Source: CALMEH01 sp031409875 (GTDB lineage: Bacteria; Acidobacteriota; Blastocatellia; Pyrinomonadales; Pyrinomonadaceae). Taken from it: a stretch of DNA of 64,000 nucleotides. Below, one piece after another: positions 9,340 through 17,481 of the stretch (its first letter is position 1; each line of letters opens with the position of its first letter). The stretch lies in NCBI GenBank assembly GCA_031409875.1, contig JANNYB010000215.1:24068-88067 (forward strand), given 5' to 3'. A program made the position numbers and the translations under genes. The notes under the pieces are model-generated. The model did no database searches. It was not told where the DNA came from and saw only the letters and a list, made by a program, of their open reading frames with translations.

Positions 9340-10164
9340 ATGGACAGAGATTTAACGGGAAAATTACAGGAAGTTTTGCTGAAATGTCAGGCTTGGATAG
9401 ATGATGAAAAATATGTTCCGAGAACCTTTAGAAATAAGAGTCGGAGCGATGAATTTGCGGAGAAAATTATGTCGGCGTTGGAGGACGAAATGGTAAATCA
9501 AAAGTTCGGTTTTCAGAGCGATAAAATTTATCTGCCGACTAAATATTCTATCCGAATAAGCTGCGAAGACAGCCGCGAATTTGTCGGGCGAAAAAGAGAG
9601 GTTCTCGTCGGGGAACTCAACCGATTTGTCGAAAGATGTTTGCGGATGCTTTCGATTGAAACAAATCGTAATATTTTTGTTGAGCTTTTTTCGTCTGCCG
9701 AACTCGAAAAAGGCGAAATTAACATTAATCATAAATGGGAAGAAAGTTATCAGCCGAAGATTTCTTTTAACAGCAAAACGGATTTTGCCGAAGATACGAT
9801 AGTTGCTCCGGCATTTTGGGAAGACGAAGAAACCGTTGTCAGCAAAAGACTTAAACAGTTATACTGCGTAAATATTTTGCATCGAGGCGTTTGGCAAAAC
9901 AGTTTTCCGGTTTTTCAACCCGAAATAACCATCGGGCGCGGCTCGTCGTCTTTTCCGGTTGATCTAAAGTTGAAAAACGATCTCGAAATCAGCCGTCAAC
10001 ACGCAATTTTGGCATATCAGCCGGACGATTTATTAAGTCTTTCAATAGTCGGACAAAATCCGGTGAAGATTGGCGAAAATTTCGTTTCCGCCGGACAAAC
10101 GGCGAACTTGAATTGGGAAGATAATTTTCAAATCGGGAATTATGTTTTAAATGTCCAAAGATAA
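9340..10164 (+). CDS. FhaA-like protein: DUF3662-type N-domain plus C-terminal FHA
   Basis: AAGGAGA precedes ATG 9340. Residues ~1-130 resemble the DUF3662/FhaA N-terminal domain (LPTKYSIRISCEDSREF near 65-81). A linker follows, then an FHA domain (~178-274) with the phosphothreonine-binding signatures IGRG (198-201) and SRQHA (218-222). FHA domains dock phosphorylated partners, and FhaA in Actinobacteria connects Ser/Thr kinases with peptidoglycan synthesis. Having it at the end of a muramidase operon supports a wall-control role. There is no signal peptide, so it acts in the cytosol. The gene ends next to a decayed insertion sequence and its stop codon appears intact. Confidence 0.7.
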   Translation: MDRDLTGKLQEVLLKCQAWIDDEKYVPRTFRNKSRSDEFAEKIMSALEDEMVNQKFGFQSDKIYLPTKYSIRISCEDSREFVGRKREVLVGELNRFVERCLRMLSIETNRNIFVELFSSAELEKGEININHKWEESYQPKISFNSKTDFAEDTIVAPAFWEDEETVVSKRLKQLYCVNILHRGVWQNSFPVFQPEITIGRGSSSFPVDLKLKNDLEISRQHAILAYQPDDLLSLSIVGQNPVKIGENFVSAGQTANLNWEDNFQIGNYVLNVQR

Positions 10165-10189
10165 AAAAAATGAGGCAAGTTTTTCGGTA

Positions 10190-10462
10190 AGACTTAAACA
10201 GAATTACAAAAGCGGCGGGACGTCGCGTTGTCAGCCGCGAATGTTGTTGAAGGTGTTGATTTACCAATATTTGCGGAATATTTATTCATCGCAGAAGAGG
10301 GAGCAAGGGTTGCAGGAAAACGTCCATTTCATGTGGCTGGCGGGAATCGAATCATCGAATGAAATCAGAACCTGAATCAACACCGGATTAAATTTGCGAG
10401 GACTTAAAAAAGCCGAAATCGAATTCGGACTAATCGCCATCGCTCACAACCTCAACCGATTC
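10190..10462 (+). mobile_element. IS1182-type transposase remnant, internally deleted
   Basis: Two pieces of one transposase stay in the same frame. The N-terminal piece is about 10199-10354 (YKSGGTS, PRMLLKVLIYQYLRNIYSS, ENVHFMWLAGIES). The C-terminal piece is about 10394-10458 (RGLKKAEIEFGLIAIAHNLN). Intact IS1182-family transposases have about 300 residues between these motifs; here only a few dozen bases with a stop codon (10373-10375) remain. No clear terminal inverted repeats were found. The element is dead and could only be mobilised in trans if its ends survive. Confidence 0.75.
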
Positions 10463-10625
10463 GGCGTAGAAAGAAGCCATCTTTGGCTTCTTCTTCGCGG
10501 GCGAGCATACCGAAACAGAGCGCGAAAATCTTGCGCTCCCATCGGCTTACGATTACGCCGAAAGCATCCGCATTATCCGCGATTGCCAATTCGACAAGTT
10601 GCTCGTCAGTCAAATCATTCACCAT
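10452..10625 (-). pseudogene. Truncated ECF sigma factor, N-terminal fragment
   Basis: On the minus strand, ATG 10625 opens a 57-codon frame. Its product has the start of sigma region 2: ADAFGVIVSRWERKIFALCF, then GMLAREEEAKD. Full ECF factors continue with a DATQE-like motif and about 130 more residues. Here the frame runs into the transposase remnant and stops at 10452. The conserved part ends within a small hairpin (AAGAAGCC 10471-10478 / GGCTTCTT 10485-10492). The gene was cut by the insertion or a linked deletion. The stretch 10626-10815 upstream holds no gene I can support. Confidence 0.7.
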
Positions 10626-10815
10626 TAAACTCGTCCGTTTTTCAAAACTTAAAATCGCACGAGAATCTTACCAAACGCGATTTCGGAACGCCAATTTAAT
10701 CGCGTCCGTTTTTTAGACGTGAAAGGTTTGAAAAAAGTCTGAAAACTTTAATTTACAAAGGCAAGTAAATGGCTCAATTGATTTTGCTTGATTTAATGTA
10801 ATTTTGTGTTGGTGC

Positions 10816-12333
10816 TTAATTTATAAAACTTGCGGCGATTTGGTCAATCACGCTCGAACTATCGGCTTTGCGCGTTTCGTTGTTGCACAAAATAACAAAA
10901 GCCAGCGTTTCTTTTTGATTATTCGCGTAACCCGCAAGCGCGTTGACATAAGTTATCGAGCCGGTTTTTGCGGCGATTTTGCCCGAAACATTTCCCAAAC
11001 GTCCGCGCAAAGTTCCGTCTGCTCCGGCAACGGGCAGGGAATTTCTGAAAACTTCCGCAAATCTTGATTGCGACGCGAAAACCAACGCACGCGCCAGAGC
11101 TTCGGGCGTTACGAAATCCAAACGCGACAAACCCGAACCGTCGTGGATTTTTATCTCGTCCGTCGAAATATTATTTTCCGCAAGCCATTTTTTGACAACA
11201 TTTGCGCCAGCCGAATCGTCGCCGCGAACCTTTTGCATTTTCGGGTTTTCGTCCGGCGCAGTTTCGCCGAATTTTTTGCCCAACGTCCGCAAAATTAATT
11301 CGGCGTAAAGATTGACCGAATCTTTGTTCATCTTTCGCACGATTTCGCCGAGCGTTTTGCTTTCGACTTTTGCCAATTCCGTCGCGTTTGCGGGAACAAA
11401 TTTATTTTCCGCCGTCCAATTCGCCGATTTCGCTTCGCCTTCGATGGTGATGCCTTTTTTCTGCAAAGCATCTTTCAAAATCGTCGCCGACCACAGCGCG
11501 GGATTTTGCACGGCAACGCGCACATCCAAAGTTTTCCCTTCGCCCCAAACATAAACTTTATTCGCGCCAAGTTCGCGTTTTACGCCAATTGCTTCCGTTT
11601 CTTGCGCCGGTTTTACTTCGCCCGAAGTTTGCATTACGGCATTTGAAGCCTTCGGTTTTCCGTCCTGTAAATTCAAATCAACATAATTCAAATTCACCGA
11701 AAGCGCAGACGCTTCCGCGCCGTAATACCAAGGAATTTCGTTCCAAGCCCAACCGTCGCCCAAATTATCGCCTTTAAAATAACTCTCGTCGCCGATGATA
11801 TTTCCTTTAATTTTCAGCAACCCTTTCGATTTCAATTGATTCGCAAGATTTTCAATTCCTTCGTCCGACAAATCCGGCGCACCTTGCCCGTAAAGAATTA
11901 AATCGCCGTCAAGCGTGCCGTTTTCGATTTGTTTGTTTGCAAAAATTCCGGTTTTCCAACGAAAATCCGCGCCTAATTTATCAAGCACGACCACGGAAGT
12001 CAAAATTTTCTGCGCCGAAGCCGGATTAAAAAGTTTGCGCCCGTCTTTGGAAAATAAAACGCGCCCGTCCTTCAAAGAAACCGCAAAAATTCCCCAACGC
12101 GCATTCGCAAATTCGCTTTTTTCAATAATTTCGTCAACCTTTTTTGAAAGCGCAACATCTTCCGGCTTGCTTGAAATCTCCAAAGGTTTTGCAAGGTCAA
12201 TATTCGGTGTCGAAACTTCAAAATTCGTTTCTTCGTTGCTTTGCGTATTTTGATTCGATTGATTTGAATTAAAACAAGACGTAAAGAAAAGGCAACTAAA
12301 TGCCAGCAAAATTATAATTTTTCTTTTCAGCAT
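10816..12333 (-). CDS. dacB: D-alanyl-D-alanine carboxypeptidase/endopeptidase (PBP4, peptidase S13)
   Basis: ATG 12333 is preferred to GTG 12342 because it forms a TAATG overlap with the upstream stop codon. The 505-residue protein has a lipoprotein signal (LLAFSCLFFTSC, lipid Cys ~20). The three S13 motifs are all present: SxxK as SAQK (~106-109), SxN as DSVN, and KTG in AAKTGSITYVNALAG near the C-terminus. Family members trim or cut peptidoglycan peptide bridges in the periplasm. Length is normal for class C PBP4. It is the last gene of a five-gene operon and is translationally coupled to the TOPRIM-like gene. Confidence 0.93.
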   Translation of the reverse strand: MLKRKIIILLAFSCLFFTSCFNSNQSNQNTQSNEETNFEVSTPNIDLAKPLEISSKPEDVALSKKVDEIIEKSEFANARWGIFAVSLKDGRVLFSKDGRKLFNPASAQKILTSVVVLDKLGADFRWKTGIFANKQIENGTLDGDLILYGQGAPDLSDEGIENLANQLKSKGLLKIKGNIIGDESYFKGDNLGDGWAWNEIPWYYGAEASALSVNLNYVDLNLQDGKPKASNAVMQTSGEVKPAQETEAIGVKRELGANKVYVWGEGKTLDVRVAVQNPALWSATILKDALQKKGITIEGEAKSANWTAENKFVPANATELAKVESKTLGEIVRKMNKDSVNLYAELILRTLGKKFGETAPDENPKMQKVRGDDSAGANVVKKWLAENNISTDEIKIHDGSGLSRLDFVTPEALARALVFASQSRFAEVFRNSLPVAGADGTLRGRLGNVSGKIAAKTGSITYVNALAGYANNQKETLAFVILCNNETRKADSSSVIDQIAASFIN

Positions 12334-12962
12334 TATCGCCACAATTTTATTTCTTTTATCAGATTTCCGAAGCCTTCAGGGAATTTTTCTTCCAAACTTT
12401 CAAGTGTTTTAGCCAATCTTTTCGCTTCGTTGACAGCACTTTCAATTTGTTTTCTTTTGAAAGGTTTTTCTCCATAAACTTTTCGCTTTAAACTCGTGCG
12501 GTCATAACGAACGGGTTCGCCCGTTAATTTACGTTTCCAAGCGTCTTCACTCGTATCTAATTTTGTCCCGCACAAATACCACGCTTCGATTGCGGGAACG
12601 GCAACGCCAAATGCAATTTTTAACGGTTTTCTTTCAGGTCGCGGTTTGATGTTTTTTAACACGAAAGCGATTTTCTCTTGCAAAATACAAAATCGGCATT
12701 TTTCGGCTTCGTCTTTCGGATGTTCTTTTTGATGAACCGGCGTGTCGTCCGAATCATAAACCACGACTAAACCTTCGACATCGGTTTTATAATATACGGA
12801 ATTGATAACCACGGGAAGCTCGTTTTCGACTGAAGCAAAACCTCGACTTCTGAGTGTGTTCGGGCGCAGAACTTCTTCGATTTCTTTTCCTAAAATCGCT
12901 TCAACCAAAATTTTTAAAGCCGCTTCATCGGTAGAAGATTCGCTGAAAATCGTTATTTTCAT
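12333..12962 (-). CDS. TOPRIM-like (DUF4276-type) partner of an AAA ATPase
   Basis: Start ATG 12962 overlaps the ATPase stop codon (ATGA). The 209-residue protein opens with FSESSTDEAALKILVEAIL, where the acidic residue resembles the first TOPRIM glutamate. It continues with LVVVYDSDDTP, a DxD-type metal motif, and has AIEAWYLCG, typical of the DUF4276 group. Such proteins accompany OLD/PARIS-like ATPases and often act as nucleases in phage-defence pairs. A CRFC cysteine pair (~100) is also present. Defence is an inference; no activity can be read from the sequence. Confidence 0.6.
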   Translation of the reverse strand: MKITIFSESSTDEAALKILVEAILGKEIEEVLRPNTLRSRGFASVENELPVVINSVYYKTDVEGLVVVYDSDDTPVHQKEHPKDEAEKCRFCILQEKIAFVLKNIKPRPERKPLKIAFGVAVPAIEAWYLCGTKLDTSEDAWKRKLTGEPVRYDRTSLKRKVYGEKPFKRKQIESAVNEAKRLAKTLESLEEKFPEGFGNLIKEIKLWR

Positions 12963-13954
12963 GGTTGAACAGGCACACCTCCGAGAACGCCCGTGAACCA
13001 AACTTCACCCAAAGGCGCGTCTTGAACAATTTCCCTAAAGTATGGCATTTCAATAAGTTTATTAAAATGAACTCCGTTTTCGTCCTTTTCGGCAATCACG
13101 ATTTCTTCTGCGTAATCTTTGTAAAGATCAAGCAAATAAGGCGAATGCGTTGTCGCAATAACCTGTATCGGCTCGCGGCTTTCACCGTAATTTTCAGGAT
13201 AAGCCAGCCGATACATCGCTTCTTGAATATTTCCCAAAAGTCGCGGATGAATGCCTTTTTCAGGTTCTTCAAATGCAACTATCTTTGGAGGATTTGGCAA
13301 ATATGCAAGCGTTAGATAAGCAAGTGCGAGGCGAGTTCCATCAGATAAATCTTTGGCTTTTATTTTATGTTTTCCAAATGTGCTTCTCAGCAAAAAAGAA
13401 ACTTTTCCGTCTTCGGGAAATTCAAAAACAATTCTTTCAAACTCTGGAAACCAATTTTGGATTTCACGATTTAATTCTTCAAATCTTTCATCTTCAGAAG
13501 TTTGTAATTGTAGTAAAACGCCGGAAAGATTTGTTCCGTCAGATTCGAGTTCAATATTAGGTTTTACAAGTGTAATTTCTGCAATCTTTTCCGGGTCGAA
13601 ACTAAAAACTAAAGCATTGTAAAAATCCTCGTTATCAAAGCTATCATAGATTTCGACTACAGCTTTCACTGCTTTATTATTATAATTTTGATCAATAAAG
13701 CCTTTGAAATTCCATGTGCGCTCATAGATTGTGTCTTTAACAATCCAAGAAATCATTACATTTTCATTTTCTTTCAAACCTGCAATAGAGAGTTCTTTCC
13801 AAGTAAAATTTTCAGGATATTTAGCAACTTCAAAAGCCTTCAAAGCCGTTGATTTTCCTGTTCCGTTTGCGCCGACAATGAGCGTAAAACGTCCGAGCGG
13901 CAAGGTTGCATCTCGCAGGGCTTTGAAGTTTTTGTAGCGGATTTCTTTAATCAT
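12959..13954 (-). CDS. AAA (AAA_21/OLD-like) ATPase
   Basis: The 331-residue protein begins IRYKNFKALRDATLPLG, the typical start of SMC/RecF-like AAA_15/AAA_21 ATPases. Walker A is GANGTGKST (~29-37), the signature is LSDGTRLALAY, Walker B is IVAFEEPEKGIHP, and the H-loop is ATTHSPYLLD. It lacks the long coiled coil of SMC proteins. It overlaps the TOPRIM-like gene by 4 nt, an arrangement seen in two-gene defence systems (compare OLD, PARIS AriA/AriB). It lies 18 nt downstream of gpmI and so is probably co-transcribed with housekeeping-type genes, unusual for a defence cassette. Confidence 0.8.
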   Translation of the reverse strand: MIKEIRYKNFKALRDATLPLGRFTLIVGANGTGKSTALKAFEVAKYPENFTWKELSIAGLKENENVMISWIVKDTIYERTWNFKGFIDQNYNNKAVKAVVEIYDSFDNEDFYNALVFSFDPEKIAEITLVKPNIELESDGTNLSGVLLQLQTSEDERFEELNREIQNWFPEFERIVFEFPEDGKVSFLLRSTFGKHKIKAKDLSDGTRLALAYLTLAYLPNPPKIVAFEEPEKGIHPRLLGNIQEAMYRLAYPENYGESREPIQVIATTHSPYLLDLYKDYAEEIVIAEKDENGVHFNKLIEMPYFREIVQDAPLGEVWFTGVLGGVPVQP

Positions 13955-13972
13955 TGCTTTGATTATATGTGT

Positions 13973-15517
13973 TTAATTTTGGATTCTTAAATCTTTGCCA
14001 GTCATTTCGATTGGTTTTTCGATGCCGAGAATTCCTAAAATTGTTGGCGCGATGTCTTCGAGTGCGCCGTTTTCGCGGAGTTTTAAGCCGTTGGCTTTTT
14101 CGTCAATCAGATGAAACGGAACAGGATTTGCGGTTGGCGAATTTTTCGGTTCGCCGGTTAATAAATCAGCCATTTCTTCGCAGTTTCCGTGTGAAGACGT
14201 GATGATTGCAATAGCTTCGGTTTCGCGTATTTTCTTTAAAATTCCGCCTAAACAAGTATCGAGAAACTGCACGGCTTCGATAGTTTTTTCTAAATTTCCG
14301 GTGTTTGCAACTAAATCCGACGCGGCAAGATTGACGATAAAAACATCATTTTCGCCGGCTTCGAGTCCGCGCAAAAGTTTGTCCGTAATTTTGAAACTCG
14401 CAAGTTCGGGCGCAGTTTCGTAAGTATTCGGTTTTGGCGAAGGCACGAGAACGCGCTGTTCGCACGGATGTTCGAGTTCGATGCCGCCATTGAAAAAATA
14501 TGTAACGTGCGGATATTTTTCGGTTTCGGTGATGCGACAATTCAAAATGCCTTGCTCGGCAAAAACTTCGGCTAAGACGTTTTCTTCGCTGTCGGCTTTG
14601 AACGCGGCGGGAAGACCGAAAGTTCTATCGTATTCGGTCAAACAGACGGTTTCGATGTTTGGTTTTCCGAGCGAAGCGTCTGCCGAATCCGAAACCGAAA
14701 GCGATTTGACGAGTTGGCGCATTCTGTCCGAACGATGATTGAAAAATATCACGAGATCGCCGTTTTTTACGGAAGCAATCGGTTTTCCGTTTTCTTCCAA
14801 AATAATCGGCGCAATAAATTCGTCGGAAATTCCGCGCAAAAACGAACTGCGAATAGCTTGAACTGCGTCTGTGGCGCGTTCGCCTTCGGAATGCACGAGC
14901 ATCGTGTAGGCGCGGGCGGTGCGTTCCCAATTTTGATCTCGATCCATCGCATAATAACGCCCGCAAAGCGTCGCAACTTTGCCGATGCCGATGTCCGCGA
15001 GCTTTATTTCAAGTGCTTCGACGTAAATATCAGCCGTGCGCGGCGCAACATCGCGCCCGTCCAAAATCGCGTGAACAAAAATATCTTTTGTGCCTTCGTT
15101 TCGCGCCATTCGGAGCAACGCAAAAAGATTTTCGGGCGAAGAATGCACTTCACCGTCCGACATCAAACCAATCAAATGAACCGAAGAATTATTCGCTTTT
15201 GCCTTGGTAAACGCTTCTTTTAAAACTTTATTTTCAAAAAATCTGCCTGATTTGACGGCGTAAGAAATCCGCGAAATATCGGTTTGCACGATGCGTCCCG
15301 CGCCGATGTTGAGATGTCCGACTTCCGCACTTCCGGGCGCGTCCGGCGTTAAACCGACGCGCAAACCTGCCGCGACGAGATTCGTCTGCGGATATTTCGC
15401 GCAAATTTCATCGTAAAAAGGCGTATTTGCCAGCGCAATCGCGTTTCCTTCGCGGCGCGGCGAATTTCCCCAACCATCAACTATGACAAGTGCCAGCGGT
15501 CTGCGGTTTTCGTTCAT
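13973..15517 (-). CDS. gpmI: GpmI-family phosphoglycerate mutase-like protein with altered active site
   Basis: Homology to cofactor-independent phosphoglycerate mutase is clear along 514 residues: LVIVDGWG, EVGHLNIGAGRIV, LDGRD, ETEKYPHVTYFFNGG, ANPVPF. GpmI uses two Mn ions and a phospho-Ser. Compared with the well-studied Geobacillus enzyme as I remember it, several ligands differ: the nucleophile Ser62 position is Ala64 (GSAEVGH for GNSEVGH), His407 is Asn405 (LVANTG for MVGHTG), Asp444 is Ser442 (SSHGN for ADHGN), and His462 is Pro461. Asp14, Asp401 and His443 remain. It may be a divergent enzyme or a pseudoenzyme. ATG 15517 follows AAAGAG closely; ATG 15565 would overlap the GNAT gene. 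Confidence 0.8.
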   Translation of the reverse strand: MNENRRPLALVIVDGWGNSPRREGNAIALANTPFYDEICAKYPQTNLVAAGLRVGLTPDAPGSAEVGHLNIGAGRIVQTDISRISYAVKSGRFFENKVLKEAFTKAKANNSSVHLIGLMSDGEVHSSPENLFALLRMARNEGTKDIFVHAILDGRDVAPRTADIYVEALEIKLADIGIGKVATLCGRYYAMDRDQNWERTARAYTMLVHSEGERATDAVQAIRSSFLRGISDEFIAPIILEENGKPIASVKNGDLVIFFNHRSDRMRQLVKSLSVSDSADASLGKPNIETVCLTEYDRTFGLPAAFKADSEENVLAEVFAEQGILNCRITETEKYPHVTYFFNGGIELEHPCEQRVLVPSPKPNTYETAPELASFKITDKLLRGLEAGENDVFIVNLAASDLVANTGNLEKTIEAVQFLDTCLGGILKKIRETEAIAIITSSHGNCEEMADLLTGEPKNSPTANPVPFHLIDEKANGLKLRENGALEDIAPTILGILGIEKPIEMTGKDLRIQN

Positions 15518-15554
15518 CTCTTTTTTGAAATTCAACTCGGAAATCTGAAAATTC

Positions 15555-15986
15555 TCAATACGCATCGGGTGCAGTCTTCTCCATCCATCTTTCGGGAAAC
15601 CTCAGCGCAGCAAATTCAAATTTTTCGTAAAGCGTGTGAGCATCTTTGGTTGCCAAAATCCATCGCCGAAATCCCTGCAAATCTTGATGATTTATGATAA
15701 CTTCCATCAGCCACTTACTCAAACCGCGCCCGCGAAAATCTTCTAAAATAAACACATCACCCAAATAAGCAAACGTCGCAAAATCCGTTACGACACGCGC
15801 AAAACCGATTTGATCTTCGCCTTTATACACGCCAAAACACAATGAATTCTCAATCGCCGTAACGGTTTGCGCTTTCGTCCGATTCTGCGCCCAATAAGAT
15901 TCTTCCGACAAATAACGATGAATCACGTCAATTTGCAGACGATCTCTGTCCGTGCCGATTATAAATTCGCCTTGTTTCCAATCCAT
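15555..15986 (-). CDS. GNAT-family N-acetyltransferase
   Basis: The 143-residue protein has the acetyl-CoA binding motif of GNAT enzymes: YLGDVFILEDFRGRGLSKWLM (~75-95), where the R-G-R-G-L turn holds the pyrophosphate. A late ATKDAHTLYEKFEF motif follows. The N-terminal half has the usual RYLSEESYWA helix. The substrate cannot be predicted. It is the first gene of the minus-strand operon that continues into gpmI, and an A/T-rich 270-nt gap upstream separates it from a divergent gene and must hold its promoter. Confidence 0.85.
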   Translation of the reverse strand: MDWKQGEFIIGTDRDRLQIDVIHRYLSEESYWAQNRTKAQTVTAIENSLCFGVYKGEDQIGFARVVTDFATFAYLGDVFILEDFRGRGLSKWLMEVIINHQDLQGFRRWILATKDAHTLYEKFEFAALRFPERWMEKTAPDAY

Positions 15987-16256
15987 TTTATTTAAAGTTT
16001 CAAATAATTTGAAAATTCGTCTGAAATTTTTTACTTAAAGTTATATTTTAACGCAAACATTGTAGGTAAAATCAAACTTTTAATGACTTTAACAGAAAAA
16101 CTAAGGTATAAAAAAGTTGAGATAAGAAAACTGAAATTCGGTTCAAAACAAAGCTCAATGTTTTCTTTAGATTCTGAGGTCGCAAATTATTACAGTTGAA
16201 GAAAGTATCACAATCATTATTCAACTTTGCAATTTGGCGTGTAACCTTAAAATTAT

Positions 16257-16742
16257 ATGAAAATCAACATTTTAGTCGTCTTTCTTATCGTTTCTATATT
16301 TTTGACAGCAACGCCATTTTCATTGGCACAAACCTCGCAAAATGATTGGAGCATAGTGCAAAAACTCGCAACGGGAACTGATTTGCTTATCAAGACCTCT
16401 AACGGTAAAACTGTTAAAGGTTCATTAGTAACCGTCAATGACAATGAAATAGAACTATCCACTAAACGCAGTCGTCTTTCATTACTCAAGAATAATATCG
16501 AAGCAATTTATTTCGCCGTGCCAAAATCAGGCAAACGCGCTAGACTCATCGGTGCAGGAGTTGGTTTTTTAGCTGGTGCTGCGGCTAGTGGAGCAGTGAA
16601 CAGAGATGCAGTTTCTGAAAGCGATTATAACGGTTCTGCTGTAGTGTTGCTTTCTATCGCGGGTTTAGTCGGCGGAGCATTCATTGGCGGATTGTTTGGC
16701 AAAGGTAAGAAAAAAGGTGCATTGATATACAAAGCAAAGTAA
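16257..16742 (+). CDS. Exported glycine-zipper protein, function unknown
   Basis: The 161-residue product has a signal peptide (ILVVFLIVSIFLTATPFSLAQ). A small beta domain of Sm/SH3 character follows (LLIKTSNGKTVKGSLVTVND, ~43-62). Then come two glycine-zipper membrane-like segments (LIGAGVGFLAGAAASGA ~98-114; IAGLVGGAFIGGLFG ~139-153) and a basic tail. Similar proteins are common in Acidobacteriota but I know of no function. It stands alone, divergent from the GNAT operon. Confidence 0.7.
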   Translation: MKINILVVFLIVSIFLTATPFSLAQTSQNDWSIVQKLATGTDLLIKTSNGKTVKGSLVTVNDNEIELSTKRSRLSLLKNNIEAIYFAVPKSGKRARLIGAGVGFLAGAAASGAVNRDAVSESDYNGSAVVLLSIAGLVGGAFIGGLFGKGKKKGALIYKAK

Positions 16743-16918
16743 CGGCGTTTTGAATGGAATGATACATCAAGCAATTCAATGGACGTGAGAGCAAAACGGC
16801 AACTTTCTTATCAATAAGTCTAATTTCTCTCTTATCATGGGCTTATTTGATGGTGTTCATTTTATCCTTGCTCTTTTGTCTAAACCATAGCAAAATTTAG
16901 GCAGAGGAATTTAGATTT

Positions 16919-17140
16919 ATGATTCAAACTATCGAAGCTGTTATTGATAAACAAGGCAAAGTTCAGCTTTTGCAAGATGTGCGTCTTTCACAATCTCGGC
17001 GGGCGTTGGTAACGATTCTTGAGGAAAAACCGACCGTTAAAGTTTCCGAAACTGCGGTTTTGAGCGAAGACGCTTTAGCCGAAGATTGGGACAGACCGGA
17101 GGAAGAGGAAGCGTGGTCATACCTTCAGTCGGAACAATAG
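16919..17140 (+). CDS. Antitoxin of a MazF/PemK-type toxin-antitoxin pair
   Basis: The 73-residue protein begins IQTIEAVIDKQGKVQLL, a short AbrB-like/DUF104-like strand pattern, and ends with an acidic tail (LAEDWDRPEEEEAWSYL) typical of antitoxins that cover the toxin's active site. Its 3' end overlaps the GTG start of the toxin frame by 28 nt. The toxin is frameshifted (next entry), so the antitoxin may be an orphan or may guard against related toxins. Confidence 0.75.
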   Translation: MIQTIEAVIDKQGKVQLLQDVRLSQSRRALVTILEEKPTVKVSETAVLSEDALAEDWDRPEEEEAWSYLQSEQ

Positions 17141-17447
17141 TTTTGGTGCGTTTTCCGATTTGTCGCGTTCAAAATTACGTCCGGCGATTGTTTTGGCAGA
17201 CACCGGACGCAACGATTGGATTTTGTGTCAAGTTACGAGTCAATCTTACGCCGACACAAAAGCAATCGAAATCACAACAGGCGATTTAACAAGCGGCTTA
17301 CTGAGAAAAACCAGTTATGCACGTTCGACAAAACTTTTTACGGCGAACGCGGGAATAATGACGAAAGAAATCGGAGAACTGAAATCCGATAAGTTAGAGG
17401 AAATAATCCGAGCAGTCATCTCACTGCTGGAAGATAGCATCGTTTGA
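17113..17447 (+). pseudogene. MazF/PemK-family endoribonuclease toxin with frameshift
   Basis: From GTG 17113 the frame reads VVIPSVGTIVLVRFP, the standard first strand of MazF-like toxins, then shifts out of frame at about 17158. The rest (LSRSKLRPAIVLADTGRNDW, then CQVTSQSYADTKAIEITTGD and TSYARSTKLFTA) lies in another frame to the stop at 17447. Relatives read VRFPFSDLSxSKLRPA. A second copy of the 7-nt unit TTTTCCG (one copy at 17151-17157) would restore this exactly; one extra T in the T-run would also restore the frame, with two residues fewer. The break could be real decay, a phase-variable switch or an assembly error. Confidence 0.75.
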
Positions 17448-17481
17448 TAAGACACGCCGAACTCAAGCGTTGCGACTAAAA

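Noticed and set aside
10394..10699. Plus-strand ORF of 101 codons after the transposase remnant
   Set aside because: Only its first ~22 codons resemble transposase; the rest is the antisense of the truncated sigma gene.
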